Assembly: GCF_900188025.1 (NCBI RefSeq)
Contig: NZ_FZNO01000001.1
Span: 1 to 64,000, forward strand
DNA: 64,000 nt
DNA from: Blastococcus mobilis
GTDB lineage: Bacteria; Actinomycetota; Actinomycetes; Mycobacteriales; Geodermatophilaceae
Reading direction: 5' to 3'
Position numbers and translations under genes: made by a program. Under the pieces are notes generated by a model. It was not told where the DNA came from and searched no databases. It was given only the letters and a program-made list of their open reading frames with translations. Positions 1 through 8,435 of this stretch are shown here, one piece after another; position 1 is the first letter of the stretch; each line of letters starts with the position of its first letter.

Positions 1-293
1 GCCGCGAAGAAAGCCGACGCGCTCTTCAGAATGGCGTTCGCGCGGCGCAGCTCACGGACCTCGCGCTCGAGCTCGGCAAGCCGCGTCGCATCGTCGGTGG
101 TAGTGCCCGGACGGGTTCCCTCGTCGATCTCGGCCTGGGTCACCCAGTTGCGCAGCGTCTCGGGGTTGACGCCCAGCTGCTTGCCGATGCGGGCCAGTGC
201 ACCCGGGCGGGTGGCCGGATCACGCCGGGCCTCCACGGCCATCCGGGTGGCCCGCTCCCGCAGCTCGTCGGGGTACTTCCTCGGTGCCGCCAT
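1..293 (-). CDS. IS3-family transposase OrfA, 3' end cut by the window edge
   Basis: The minus-strand frame starts at the ATG at 293 and runs open to the left edge, giving 97 codons. It begins MAAPRKYPDELRERATR and has the helix-turn-helix pattern of IS3 OrfA (LGVNPETLRNWV), followed by a leucine-zipper-like stretch (LAELEREVRELRRAN) near the end. OrfA proteins of this family are about 95-110 residues, so nearly all of it is present; OrfB, the DDE catalytic part, would lie outside the window. OrfA binds the terminal inverted repeats and is normally joined to OrfB by a -1 frameshift. The element ends next to the sugar-catabolism island. Confidence 0.85.
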   Translation of the reverse strand, partial: MAAPRKYPDELRERATRMAVEARRDPATRPGALARIGKQLGVNPETLRNWVTQAEIDEGTRPGTTTDDATRLAELEREVRELRRANAILKSASAFFA

Positions 294-310
294 GACTCTC
301 ATCCTCCAGT

Positions 311-329
311 GGATTGAGAGCCTCCATCA
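311..329 (-). other. possible outer end of the IS element
   Basis: IS3-family ends normally begin 5'-TG. Reading the minus strand towards OrfA, TGATGGAGGCTCTCAATCC begins at 329, 36 bases before the OrfA start, a usual distance. The matching right end and the target duplication are outside the window, so the boundary is a guess. The bases from 330 to 500 contain no gene I recognise. Confidence 0.2.
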
Positions 330-500
330 GACCCGGGGCGAGACAGCGGGAGCGCGGCGGTACGACCCCCCAGTCGCTTCGCGGAGAGCAGTCGATGCAT
401 CGACCAGGCTCAGGTCGGGCTACTTCTCCACCGAGCCGGCTCCACGAGGGCGCGAGTTCCACACGGAGGTCGTCGACATGCTCGAGCACTCCACCGCGCG

Positions 501-1889
501 TCAGCCGAACGCGCGGGCGTACTCCTGACGGCGGGCCGGCGGCAGGTCCGGGTCAAGGTGGCGTCGCGGGAGCGGCGCCGGCAGTGTGCCGGTGACACCC
601 CGCACGGCCAGGTGGGCCGCGCCGAGGGCCGTCGCCTCCTGCGCGTCGACGAAGGCGGCGGCGCCCTCACCGATCGCCCCGCGGATCTCCCGCCAGGCCG
701 GCGACTGCGCGGGCCTGCCTGCCAGCAAGCGCTGGACGACGGCCCGGCCCGCGGTGCGGCTGAGATGGCGGGTCAGCTCCCGGGACGAGACCGCGGTGGC
801 TTCCATGAGGGCGCGCAGCAGCGTCGCCGGGTCGGCGTCGACCGGCACCCCGGTCAGGGACAGCCTGCGGTCGGCGGAGATGTGCCCGCGGACCCCGCGG
901 CTGCCGACCGGCTCCTCGCCGAGGAGCGCGTCCAGCGGCGCGGCGGGATCCAGCCCGAGCAACCGCGTCCAGGTCAGGTACAGCGCGCCGGAGGGGAGCG
1001 CCGCGTGGAGGTAGTAGAGCCCGTCGGTGACGAAGCAGCCGACCTCGCTGTCGGCAGTCGCTCCCGGGTCGAGGGAGTCGGTCACCAGCAGGTGTGCTTC
1101 GGAGGTCCCCGCCGAGATGAATAGGTCGCCGGGGGAACGCGCGCCCGCGGCGAGGGCGCCGCAGAAGTGGTCGTGCCCGCCCGTCACCAGCGGCACGCCG
1201 GGCGCCAGGCCGAACTCCGCCGCAGCCTCCGTCCCCAGCTCGCCGACCACGGTGCCCGAGGGCACCAGCCGGGGGAGCGTCAGCCCGCCCATCCCCACCA
1301 CGTTCAGGCCCTCGGGGCGCCAGGATCGGGTGGGCGCGTCGAAGAGGCCGGTTCGGGACGCATGGGAGTGGTCCATCACCAGGTCGCCCGGCCCCAGGGA
1401 GGACAGCAGCCAGCTGCCCAGGTCGGTCATCGTCACGGCGGTCTGCGCCTGGGCCGGACGGGTGCGCGCCCACCAGGCGAGCGTGTGGACGGTGTACTCA
1501 GGGTGCCGGAGGCCGGTCACCGGAGCGTGGCGGTCCAGCTCGGCGGCGAGCTCCCGGGCCGGGCCGTGCCCGACGCCGGAGAACCAGGTGGGCACGTCCC
1601 CGACCGGCCGGCTCGCGGCGTCGAGCAGCACCGCCTCCTCGCCCACGGACGTCACGGCGATCCCGCCCAGCGCGGCGCGGGCCTCCGAACCGGCCTCGGC
1701 GAGGGCGCGCCGTGCCGTGTCGACCGCGACCTCCCTGATCGCCCGCGGGGAGTGGACGGCGACGCCGCCGGAGTCCCCCTGGGGCGTCGGAGCGGCGGCC
1801 GTGGCGAGGACGACGGAACCGTCGGACGCGAGCAGTACCGCCTTCGTGCGGGTCGTACCGACGTCGATCCCGAGGAAGGTCGCGCTCAC
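501..1889 (-). CDS. FGGY-family carbohydrate kinase
   Basis: This 462-residue protein starts at GTG 1889, overlapping the PfkB stop by 4 bases, so the two genes are translationally coupled. It opens with the ATP-binding phosphate-1 motif GIDVGTTRTKAVL and has the second-domain signature TGGHDHFCGALAAG, then SAGTSEA, as in xylulokinase, gluconokinase and related FGGY kinases. Family members phosphorylate a sugar or polyol, usually a ketose, in the cytoplasm. Family membership is firm, but the substrate is not readable from sequence. The L-xylulose-reductase-like SDR and mannitol dehydrogenase in the same island make a pentulose or hexulose the likely substrate. The frame is open far upstream into the PfkB gene; that extension is a shadow and was not used. 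Confidence 0.88.
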   Translation of the reverse strand: MSATFLGIDVGTTRTKAVLLASDGSVVLATAAAPTPQGDSGGVAVHSPRAIREVAVDTARRALAEAGSEARAALGGIAVTSVGEEAVLLDAASRPVGDVPTWFSGVGHGPARELAAELDRHAPVTGLRHPEYTVHTLAWWARTRPAQAQTAVTMTDLGSWLLSSLGPGDLVMDHSHASRTGLFDAPTRSWRPEGLNVVGMGGLTLPRLVPSGTVVGELGTEAAAEFGLAPGVPLVTGGHDHFCGALAAGARSPGDLFISAGTSEAHLLVTDSLDPGATADSEVGCFVTDGLYYLHAALPSGALYLTWTRLLGLDPAAPLDALLGEEPVGSRGVRGHISADRRLSLTGVPVDADPATLLRALMEATAVSSRELTRHLSRTAGRAVVQRLLAGRPAQSPAWREIRGAIGEGAAAFVDAQEATALGAAHLAVRGVTGTLPAPLPRRHLDPDLPPARRQEYARAFG

Positions 1890-2860
1890 CCCCGCACTCC
1901 CGGCACGCCGGTGGCCACAGCGTGGGCACGGAGCTCGACGACCTCGTCCGGCCCGCTGAGATCCGGTTCGAGCCGGGCCGCGTTGGCGGCTCCGGCGGCG
2001 GCGCCTGTGCGCAGTGCCGACTGCCGGTCGTCCCCGCGTGCCAGGGCCGTGACGAACCCCGCCAGCATCATGTCTCCGGAGCCCGTGGCGTTGACCACGG
2101 ACACCGCTGGGCTCTGCACGTCCCACCCCTCGGTCGCCGACCGGTAGGACAGGCCCGCCGCGCCACGGGTGACTATGACCGCCCCGACCCCGGCATCCAC
2201 GGCCCGGCACATGAGGGCCGAGAGGTCCGCCGGGTCGTCGTCCGGCTCCGCGAGGTCGGCGTCGGCGCGGAGCTCCTCCTCGTTGACCTTGAGCACGTCG
2301 GGCCCGGACCGGACCGCCAGGGCCAGTCCCGGTCCGGAGGTGTCGACCACGGTCACCACCTCCCGCCCGCGCAGGGAGGTGACACACCGCGCGTACAGGT
2401 CCACGGGGGCGCCGCGCGGGAGGCTGCCGGTGCACACCACCAGGTCGCCCGGCCGGACCGCCTCCAGCAGCCCCTCGACCAGCGCATCCACGTCCGCGGG
2501 GCGCACCTCGGGACCCGGCTCGTTGACCACCGTGGACGTGCCCGAGGTGCTGTCCACGATCACGGTCGTCACCCGGGTCTCCCCGTCGATCGGCACCTGA
2601 CGGTCCTCGATGCCGAGCTCCCGGCACCCCGCCGAGATCTGCGCGCCCACGGAACCGCCGACGAAGCCGTGCAACGCGGCACGGCCGCGCAGCCGCACCA
2701 CCCCCCGGGCCACGATCATGCCCTTGCCGCCCGGCCGGCTGATGACCTCGGTCGCGCGGTGCACCTCACCCACCACCAGGCGCGACACCACCTGCAGACG
2801 GTCCTGTGCGGGGTTCGGGCTGACGACGTGGATCGTCGGGCCTGCGGGGGGTCCTTGCAC
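1886..2860 (-). CDS. PfkB-family hexose kinase (1-phosphofructokinase / tagatose-6-phosphate kinase type)
   Basis: The 324-residue protein starts at GTG 2860 with an AGGAGG ribosome site just upstream. It has the N-terminal PfkB glycine signature (SRPGGKGMIVARG) and near the C terminus the anion-hole and catalytic-base motif NATGSGDMMLAGF (usual core GAGD; here GSGD). The type closest in pattern is FruK/LacC, which phosphorylates a ketohexose phosphate to a bisphosphate. That product would be the substrate of the class II aldolase transcribed divergently at 3069. A sulfofructose kinase role (YihV-like) is an alternative because the neighbour at 3907 resembles YihS. Confidence 0.85.
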   Translation of the reverse strand: MQGPPAGPTIHVVSPNPAQDRLQVVSRLVVGEVHRATEVISRPGGKGMIVARGVVRLRGRAALHGFVGGSVGAQISAGCRELGIEDRQVPIDGETRVTTVIVDSTSGTSTVVNEPGPEVRPADVDALVEGLLEAVRPGDLVVCTGSLPRGAPVDLYARCVTSLRGREVVTVVDTSGPGLALAVRSGPDVLKVNEEELRADADLAEPDDDPADLSALMCRAVDAGVGAVIVTRGAAGLSYRSATEGWDVQSPAVSVVNATGSGDMMLAGFVTALARGDDRQSALRTGAAAGAANAARLEPDLSGPDEVVELRAHAVATGVPGVRG

Positions 2861-2877
2861 GTGTCCTCCTCGTGGGC

Positions 2878-2904
2878 GACCGGCGCTCCTGGCGCTCGCC
2901 GGTC
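2878..2904. repeat. inverted repeat in the PfkB-kinase leader
   Basis: GACCGGCG (2878-2885) and CGCCGGTC (2897-2904) form a perfect 8-bp stem with an 11-base loop. It lies just upstream of the ribosome site of the minus-strand PfkB gene, in the 208-base gap shared with the aldolase gene. It could be a leader hairpin or an operator; in GC-rich DNA it may also be chance. Nothing else is recognisable in this gap except the aldolase ribosome site. Confidence 0.3.
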
Positions 2905-3068
2905 AGCAGGCTAGAGCGGGCTGCTGCTACCTTCGCCGCCGGGCGGCGGGCGTCCTCGATTCCCCGGACAGCTCGGGCGACCCGCGCGCCGGCGGCCCGC
3001 TGGGCTTTCCCGCCACCCCCGAGCCCATCCAGGACGCCCCGGGGGACATCCGACCCGAGGAGCACGCC

Positions 3069-3902
3069 GTGCCACGCGCAGCACTGACCGACGTCCTGGC
3101 CCCGGCACAGCAGGGGCGCCGCGGACTGGGCGCCTTCAACGTCATCCAGATCGAGCACGCCGAGGCCATCGTGGCCGGGGCGGAGGGCGCCGGGCGGCCC
3201 ACCGTGCTGCAGCTGAGCGAGAACGCTGTCCGCTACCACGGGGCCTTGGCGCCCATCGGCCGCGCGATGCTGGAGATCGCCGACGCGGCCGACGTGCCGG
3301 TGGTGGTGCACCTGGACCACGCCACCGACGTCGGGCTGGTGGAGCAGGCCCTGGCCCTCGGCTTCACCTCGGTGATGTTCGACGGCTCCACCCTCCCCGT
3401 CGAGGAGAATCTCTCCGCCACGCGCGGCGTCGTCGAGCGGGCGCACGCCCTCGGCGTCTCCGTCGAGGCCGAGATCGGCGAGATCGGGGGCAAGGATGGC
3501 GTCCACGCCCCCGGTGTGCGGACGCGACCGGAGGACGCCGCTCGATTCGTGGAGGCCACGGGGATCGATGCCGTTGCAGTCGCGGTGGGCAGCTCCCACG
3601 CGATGACGTCCCGCACCGCCCAGCTGGACCTCGAACTCATCGGGGTCATCCGGGACTCCGTGCCGGTGCCGCTGGTGCTGCACGGCTCCTCCGGCGTTCC
3701 GGACGACCATCTGCGTGAGGCCGTCGCAGCCGGCATGACGAAGATCAACATCTCCACGCACCTGAACGGGACGTTCACCGGGCGCGTCCGCGAGGTCCTC
3801 GCCGCCGACCCGGCGCTGGTCGACCCACGCAAGTACCTCGGGGCGGCGAGGACGGCGACCGCGCAGGAGGTCGAGAGGCTGGTCCGGCTCCTCGCGGAGT
3901 GA
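3069..3902 (+). CDS. class II fructose/tagatose-bisphosphate aldolase
   Basis: The start is GTG 3069, chosen for the GAGGAG ribosome site 8 bases upstream and because the family N terminus aligns here; the frame is open further upstream. The 277-residue protein has zinc-ligand and active-site motifs of class II aldolases: VHLDHA (about residue 80), FTSVMFDGS, AEIGEIGG, VAVGSSH, LHGSSGV and KINISTHLN. These enzymes split a ketose 1,6-bisphosphate into dihydroxyacetone phosphate and an aldehyde. The subgroup (fructose, tagatose, or 6-deoxy-6-sulfofructose-1-phosphate) cannot be fixed. It would complete a route with the divergent PfkB kinase. Confidence 0.9.
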   Translation: MPRAALTDVLAPAQQGRRGLGAFNVIQIEHAEAIVAGAEGAGRPTVLQLSENAVRYHGALAPIGRAMLEIADAADVPVVVHLDHATDVGLVEQALALGFTSVMFDGSTLPVEENLSATRGVVERAHALGVSVEAEIGEIGGKDGVHAPGVRTRPEDAARFVEATGIDAVAVAVGSSHAMTSRTAQLDLELIGVIRDSVPVPLVLHGSSGVPDDHLREAVAAGMTKINISTHLNGTFTGRVREVLAADPALVDPRKYLGAARTATAQEVERLVRLLAE

Positions 3903-3906
3903 CAGG

Positions 3907-5160
3907 TCAGCCGTCGCGCAGAGTCCGCCGCAGGGCGGCCGCCAGTACCGGTGCCACGGGGAGCTGCGGCAGCAGCGTCGCCTGGTAGGCGTGGTACACA
4001 TCCGGCTTCCCGGACCAGACCGGTTCCGCGTCCCCGACGGGCAGCTCGTGCACCCAGCTGCCGCGGTCTCGGTCGATGAACCGGGCGGCGGCCTCATCCC
4101 AGAAGGTCCGGTACCAGCGCTCGTACTCGGCCTCACCGGTGCGCTGGACGAGGGCGGCCGCTGCGCCGATGGCCTCGGTGAGGACCCAGTGCAGTCGGGA
4201 CGCGACGACGGGCCGGTCCTGCCAGTCCAGGGTGTAGACGAAGCCGGACTCCCCGTCCGGCGCCCATCCGACCTCTACCGCCGCTCCGAAGAGGCTCCTG
4301 GCGTCCGCCAGCAGCCAGTCCGGTCCGTCTCCTCCCAGGGCCGCCTCGAGGTGCAGCAACAGACGCGACCACTCGAGCCAGTGGCCCGGGGTGGACCCGT
4401 AGGGACGGAACTTGTCGTTCTTGCGGTCGGCGTTGTAGTCGGGGAGTGGGTGCCACCCGGGATCGAAGTGCTCAGGGAGCCGCCAGCCGTTCTCCCGGGC
4501 GGCCGTGTGCACGAGTCGTTCGGCGATGCTCGTGGCCCGGGTGAGCCACCGGTCGTCGCCGGTTACTGCCGCCGCAGTGAGGAAGGCCTCGACCATGTGC
4601 ATGTTGCTGTTGGCGCCCCGGTAGGGCTCCAGCTCCGTCCAGGTCCGGTCCCAGCTCTCCACGCAGCGGCCCTCGTCGGGCTGCCAGAAGTGCCGCTCGA
4701 CCACGGCCAGCGCCTCCTGCAGCAGGTCGCCGGCGCCCGGACGTCCTGCGGCCGTGGCGCTGGCGGCCGCGAGGACGACGAAGGCGTGGTCGTAGGCGGC
4801 CTTGTCCGTGACGGCGGGCGCGCCTTCGCTGGTCAAGGACGAGAACCATCCGCCGTGCTCGGCGTCGCGGAACAGGCCGGTCAGGGCGGCCAGTCCGGAG
4901 TCGGCCAGCAGCCCGGCGCCCGGGCGGCCGCGCAGGTGGGCGAGTGCGAAGACGTGCGTCATCCGGGCGGTGATCCACAGCTGCGGGGGCTGGTCGCGGT
5001 CGGGTCGGCCGTCCTCGTCGAGCCACGCGAAGCCGATCGCAGCCTCGCCGGCGCCCTCGGCGAAGCCGAGCAGCCGGTCCGCCTCGCCGTCCAGCCAAGC
5101 GCGATGTCCCGGCAGGGAGGTCCACGAGCCGGATTGCTCGTCACCGCCGGTGAGCGTCAT
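3907..5160 (-). CDS. AGE-family sugar isomerase (YihS / mannose isomerase type)
   Basis: This 417-residue protein, about the family length, has the (alpha/alpha)6-barrel motifs of the YihS branch: RMTHVFAL, DHAFVVLA, NSNMHMVEAF, RPYGSTPGHWLEWSR, HWVLTEAI, SWVHEL and GKPDVYHAYQA. The conserved Arg and His residues of the active site (RMTH, MHMVEA, PGHWLEW, VYHAYQA) are all present. Enzymes of this branch isomerise D-mannose to D-fructose, D-lyxose to xylulose, or sulfoquinovose to sulfofructose. No sulfoquinovosidase, sulfolactaldehyde enzyme or sulfonate transporter is nearby, so mannose/fructose is favoured, by inference. It converges with the aldolase gene (4 bases apart) and diverges from the LacI gene; the shared operator lies about 100 bases upstream. 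Confidence 0.82.
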   Translation of the reverse strand: MTLTGGDEQSGSWTSLPGHRAWLDGEADRLLGFAEGAGEAAIGFAWLDEDGRPDRDQPPQLWITARMTHVFALAHLRGRPGAGLLADSGLAALTGLFRDAEHGGWFSSLTSEGAPAVTDKAAYDHAFVVLAAASATAAGRPGAGDLLQEALAVVERHFWQPDEGRCVESWDRTWTELEPYRGANSNMHMVEAFLTAAAVTGDDRWLTRATSIAERLVHTAARENGWRLPEHFDPGWHPLPDYNADRKNDKFRPYGSTPGHWLEWSRLLLHLEAALGGDGPDWLLADARSLFGAAVEVGWAPDGESGFVYTLDWQDRPVVASRLHWVLTEAIGAAAALVQRTGEAEYERWYRTFWDEAAARFIDRDRGSWVHELPVGDAEPVWSGKPDVYHAYQATLLPQLPVAPVLAAALRRTLRDG

Positions 5161-5260
5161 GGGTCCTCCTGTGAGCGGGGCCGTTCCAGCCGGCCTGAGC
5201 GGTCAGAGGACGGACCCTAGTCGCCGGAAACGGTCGTGTCTCAGTCGTGTATCGAGGTGT

Positions 5261-5274
5261 TGACATCGTTGACA
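5261..5274. promoter_or_regulatory. candidate LacI-family operator, copy 1
   Basis: TGACATCGTTGACA is an imperfect palindrome centred on CG, the usual form of LacI/GalR operators. It sits in the 248-base gap between the divergent AGE isomerase and LacI genes. It matches copy 2 at 10340-10353 at 12 of 14 positions. Read with flanks, 5257-5275 is also a 19-base dyad, GTGT-NN-AC-N3-GT-NN-ACAC. Confidence 0.6.
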
Positions 5275-5408
5275 CGGGCTTGTTCCATGACCGGCGTCAC
5301 CCCGTGACAGAGACGTCCGACTCGCAAAGGTGCGTGCCGTGCTCGTTCGACCGAGGACCTCCCGACCGGTGGGCGGCGGTCCTGCGGCTGTGTCCGAAGG
5401 GGTTCCTC

Positions 5409-6545
5409 GTGCCTGCGCGCGTCACGCTGCGTGACGTCGCCCGCGTCGCCGCCGTGAGTGCGAAGACGGTTTCCCGCGTGGTCAACCAGGACGAACACGT
5501 CACTCCGAGCACGCGCGCCCGGGTGCAGCGGGCCATCGCCGACCTCGGCTTCCAGCCCAACCTCGTCGCCAGGTCGTTGCGGGTGGGCCGGGCCGACGTG
5601 ATCGGCTTGGTGGTGGAGAGCCTCGCCGATCCGTTCTTCGCCAGGCTCACCAGTGCTGTCGAGCAGGAGGCCCACGAGCGCGGCCTGGCAGTGATGGTTT
5701 CCAGCGTCGGTCACGTGCCCGAGCGGGAGAGCGTGATCGTGCAGAGCCTCCTGGTCCGCCAGGTCGCCGGTCTCATCGTGACCCCCATGTCGCAGAGCCA
5801 CGCCTACCTGGCCGGGACGCAGCAACGGACCCCGGTGGTCTTCGTGGACCGGTTGCCCGAGGACATCACCAGCGACGCCGTGCTCGTCGACGACCTGGCC
5901 GCGGGGGAGGCCGCGACGCGCCACCTGCTCGACCACGGTCACCGCAGGATCGGCTTCCTCGGTTCAGAGCTCCGGAATCCGACGACCCGGCTGCGCCTGG
6001 CCGGGTACCGCCGGGCGCTGGCCGAGCGGGGGATCCCCGACGACGGGTCGCTGGTGGCCGTCGGCGCCGGGTCGGCGCAACAGGCCCGCGAGGCCGCGGA
6101 GAAGTTGCTCTCTGGGCCTCGGCCGCCCACCGCGATCTTCTCCTCGAACATGCGCTGCTCCTTGGGGCTGGTTCCGCTGCTCCACGGCAGCGGCCGGACC
6201 GACGTGGCCGTGGTCAGCTTCGACGACTTCCCGATGGCTGACTCCCTAGAGCCGGCGGTCACGGTCATCGACCACGACCCGGAGCTCATCGGGCGCGCCG
6301 CTGCGGACCGCCTGTTCCGCCGGCTCGAGGACCTCGACGCCCCCGCCGAGACGGTCGTGGTGCCGGTCCGCCTGGTGCCACGCGGATCCGGCGAGCTGCG
6401 TCCGCCGGGGCCGTCGGGCGGACGGGACAGCGGGGCGGACGGAAGACGCCCGCCGGCTTCCCCGGCGGAGCGGGACATGCGGCCCGCACCACGACAGGAA
6501 GCAGCAGATGGAGCACGACGGAGCGGAAGGGGGCGTCGACCATGA
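5409..6545 (+). CDS. LacI-family transcriptional regulator
   Basis: The start at GTG 5409 puts the helix-turn-helix at the N terminus (VTLRDVARVAAVSAKTVSRVVN), as in all LacI/GalR proteins; the open frame upstream is not used. A periplasmic-binding-protein-like effector domain follows (VIGLVVESLADPFFARL, ITSDAVLVDD, VVSFDDFPMAD). After the normal family end, near VRLVPRGSGE, there is a low-complexity tail of some 45 residues rich in Gly, Arg and Pro that overlaps the start of the ABC ATPase gene. It probably represses its own operon and the divergent isomerase through the operator at 5261. It is paralogous to the LacI gene at 11218, with the same recognition helix. Confidence 0.9.
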   Translation: MPARVTLRDVARVAAVSAKTVSRVVNQDEHVTPSTRARVQRAIADLGFQPNLVARSLRVGRADVIGLVVESLADPFFARLTSAVEQEAHERGLAVMVSSVGHVPERESVIVQSLLVRQVAGLIVTPMSQSHAYLAGTQQRTPVVFVDRLPEDITSDAVLVDDLAAGEAATRHLLDHGHRRIGFLGSELRNPTTRLRLAGYRRALAERGIPDDGSLVAVGAGSAQQAREAAEKLLSGPRPPTAIFSSNMRCSLGLVPLLHGSGRTDVAVVSFDDFPMADSLEPAVTVIDHDPELIGRAAADRLFRRLEDLDAPAETVVVPVRLVPRGSGELRPPGPSGGRDSGADGRRPPASPAERDMRPAPRQEAADGARRSGRGRRP

Positions 6546-7332
6546 CGCAGCCACACGGACAGGCGGGAACGCGGTGACCCCCGCCCTGGAGGCCCGTGGC
6601 CTCCGGCGGGAGTTCGGGCACGTGCGTGCCCTCGATGGCGCTGACTTCGATGTGAATGCCGGGGAGGTGGTGGCACTCATCGGGGACAACGGCGCCGGCA
6701 AGAGCACGCTGGTCAAGGCGCTCTCGGGCTCGCTCGCGGTCGACTCGGGTGAGCTGCTCAGCGACGGCAAGCCGGTCACGATCGACAGCCCGACGGCGGC
6801 GCGGTCGCTCGGCATCGAGACCGTGTACCAGGACCTGGCGCTCGCGCCGCACCTGGACCCGGTGCAGAACATGTACCTCGGTCGCGAGGTCATGAGGTCC
6901 GGTCTCCTCGGGCGGCTGGGGTTCATGGACCACAACGAGATGAAGGAGCACACCCGCCGGGCGTTCGCCGACCTCGGGGCGACGGTGCGCGACTTCGCCG
7001 CGCCGGTGGGCTCGATGTCCGGCGGCCAGCGCCAGCAGATCGCCGTCGCCCGCGCCGCGGCGTGGGCCAGTCGCGTCATCTTCCTCGACGAACCCACCGC
7101 GGCCCTCGGCGTGGTGCAGACGCGCAACGTGCTCGATCTGATCCGGCGGGTCCGAGACCGCGGTATCGCCGTCGTCTTCATCAGCCACTCGATGCCCCAC
7201 GTGATCGAGGTGGCCGACCGTATCCAGGTGCTGCGGCTGGGGCGGCGGGTGGCGACCTACGACGCGAAGAAGACCTCGATGGAGGAGTTGGTGGGAGCCA
7301 TGACCGGGGCGATCAGCCAGGAGGCGGCGTGA
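6508..7332 (+). CDS. sugar ABC transporter ATP-binding protein (FrcA type)
   Basis: Start ATG 6508 has an AGGAAG ribosome site 9 bases upstream and overlaps the LacI tail by 38 bases; a GTG at 6574 is the alternative. The 274-residue protein has one ATPase domain: Walker A GDNGAGKS, Q-loop in VYQDLAL, signature MSGGQRQQ, Walker B VIFLDEPTAALG and switch His in FISHSM. Most ribose-type importers use a double-domain RbsA of about 500 residues; the single-domain form is typical of the fructose/mannose importer FrcA. It pairs with the permease and binding protein that follow with overlapping stop/start codons. Confidence 0.9.
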   Translation: MEHDGAEGGVDHDAATRTGGNAVTPALEARGLRREFGHVRALDGADFDVNAGEVVALIGDNGAGKSTLVKALSGSLAVDSGELLSDGKPVTIDSPTAARSLGIETVYQDLALAPHLDPVQNMYLGREVMRSGLLGRLGFMDHNEMKEHTRRAFADLGATVRDFAAPVGSMSGGQRQQIAVARAAAWASRVIFLDEPTAALGVVQTRNVLDLIRRVRDRGIAVVFISHSMPHVIEVADRIQVLRLGRRVATYDAKKTSMEELVGAMTGAISQEAA

Positions 7333-8435
7333 CCACCGCCACGGGGCAGCAGCAGGCCGCGGGACCTGCGCCGGCCGAGGAGGAGCTGCCAAAGACGCCC
7401 TGGCAGCGGCTCCTGAGCGCTCAGGCCTTCCAAATCCTCGCCGTGCTGCTCGTGCTCGTCGTGCTCTTCAGCGTGGCCGAGCCCGACGCGTTCCTGTCGG
7501 TCAACAACTTCCGCAACATCGTCGTCAACGTCTCGATCCTCGCGATCATCGGCGTGGCCATGACGTTCGTGATCATCACCGGCGGCATCGACCTGTCCGT
7601 GGGCAGCGTGCTGGTTTTCAGCGGGGTGGTCGCGGCCAAGACGATGGAGGCACTCGGGGGTCAGGGTGTCGGGGTCTCGCTCATCGGCGTCCTGGTGGCC
7701 TGCGTGTCCGGAACCCTCTGGGGCCTGCTCAACGGGGTGCTCGTCGCCAAGGCGAAGGTGCCGCCCCTCATCGTCACCCTGGGCACGCTCGGCATGGCTC
7801 TGGGCGGCGCGCAGATCCTCACCGGCGGGATCGACGTCCGCGGCGCCCCCACGGTGCTGACGGACACGATCGGCTTCGGGCGCCTGTTCGGACAGATCCC
7901 CTACCTCTCGATCATCTCGCTCGTGGTCGTGGTGCTTGGGGCCGTGTTGCTGCACCGGACCCGGTTCGGGCGCTACACGTACGCCGTCGGCTCAAACGAC
8001 GAGGCGGCCAGGCGGGTCGGCGTCCGGGTCGACCGTCACCTCGTCCTCGTGTACACCCTCGCCGGGTTCTGCGCCGGGCTGGCCGGGATCCTGAATCTGG
8101 CGTTCTTCGCGTCGACCACGATCGCGGGCCAGTCGAACACCGCGCTCAACGTCATCGCCGGCGTCGTCATCGGCGGTACGAGCCTCTTCGGGGGCATCGG
8201 GACGATCGCCGGCACGGTCGTCGGCCTGTTCATCCCTGCCGTGCTGCAGAACGGCTTCGTGATCATGGGTGTCCAGCCCTTCTGGCAGCAGGTCGTCGTG
8301 GGGGCGTTCCTCATCGCGGCCGTCTACATCGACCAGGTCCGCCGCGCAGCGGCGGCCCGTGGAGCGAGCAACCGTCGTTCCTTGTCCTCCCGTTTCTCCC
8401 GCCCCGTCGGGGCTCGTCGAAAGGAAGCACAGTGA
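7329..8435 (+). CDS. sugar ABC transporter permease (RbsC/FrcC type)
   Basis: GTG 7329 overlaps the ATPase stop by 4 bases (GTGA). The 368-residue protein has about nine to ten hydrophobic segments starting near residue 35 and the family motifs VIITGGIDLSVGS, GLLNGVLVAKAKVPPLIVTLGT and AVGSNDEAARRVGV, with a conserved C-terminal GGTSLFGGIGTIAGT loop. It forms the membrane channel of the importer. The first 30 residues are a polar, Gln/Pro/Ala-rich cytoplasmic leader, and the last 30 are Arg/Ser-rich. Confidence 0.92.
   Translation: MTTATGQQQAAGPAPAEEELPKTPWQRLLSAQAFQILAVLLVLVVLFSVAEPDAFLSVNNFRNIVVNVSILAIIGVAMTFVIITGGIDLSVGSVLVFSGVVAAKTMEALGGQGVGVSLIGVLVACVSGTLWGLLNGVLVAKAKVPPLIVTLGTLGMALGGAQILTGGIDVRGAPTVLTDTIGFGRLFGQIPYLSIISLVVVVLGAVLLHRTRFGRYTYAVGSNDEAARRVGVRVDRHLVLVYTLAGFCAGLAGILNLAFFASTTIAGQSNTALNVIAGVVIGGTSLFGGIGTIAGTVVGLFIPAVLQNGFVIMGVQPFWQQVVVGAFLIAAVYIDQVRRAAAARGASNRRSLSSRFSRPVGARRKEAQ

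Noticed and set aside
501-2627. A 708-codon minus-strand frame that would join the FGGY kinase to upstream sequence
   Set aside because: The upstream half is a shadow of the PfkB gene in another frame (Arg/Gly-rich, no motif). The kinase starts at GTG 1889 with a coupled overlap.
3907-5160. Naming the AGE protein a sulfoquinovose isomerase and the island a sulfoglycolysis cluster
   Set aside because: The YihS branch also contains mannose and lyxose isomerases, and no sulfoquinovosidase, sulfolactaldehyde enzyme or sulfonate exporter is in the window. Kept only as an alternative.
5260-5274. Two TTGACA hexamers (5260 and 5269) as -35 boxes
   Set aside because: No acceptable -10 lies 16-18 bases downstream of either; the pair is better explained as the half-sites of the CG-centred operator.
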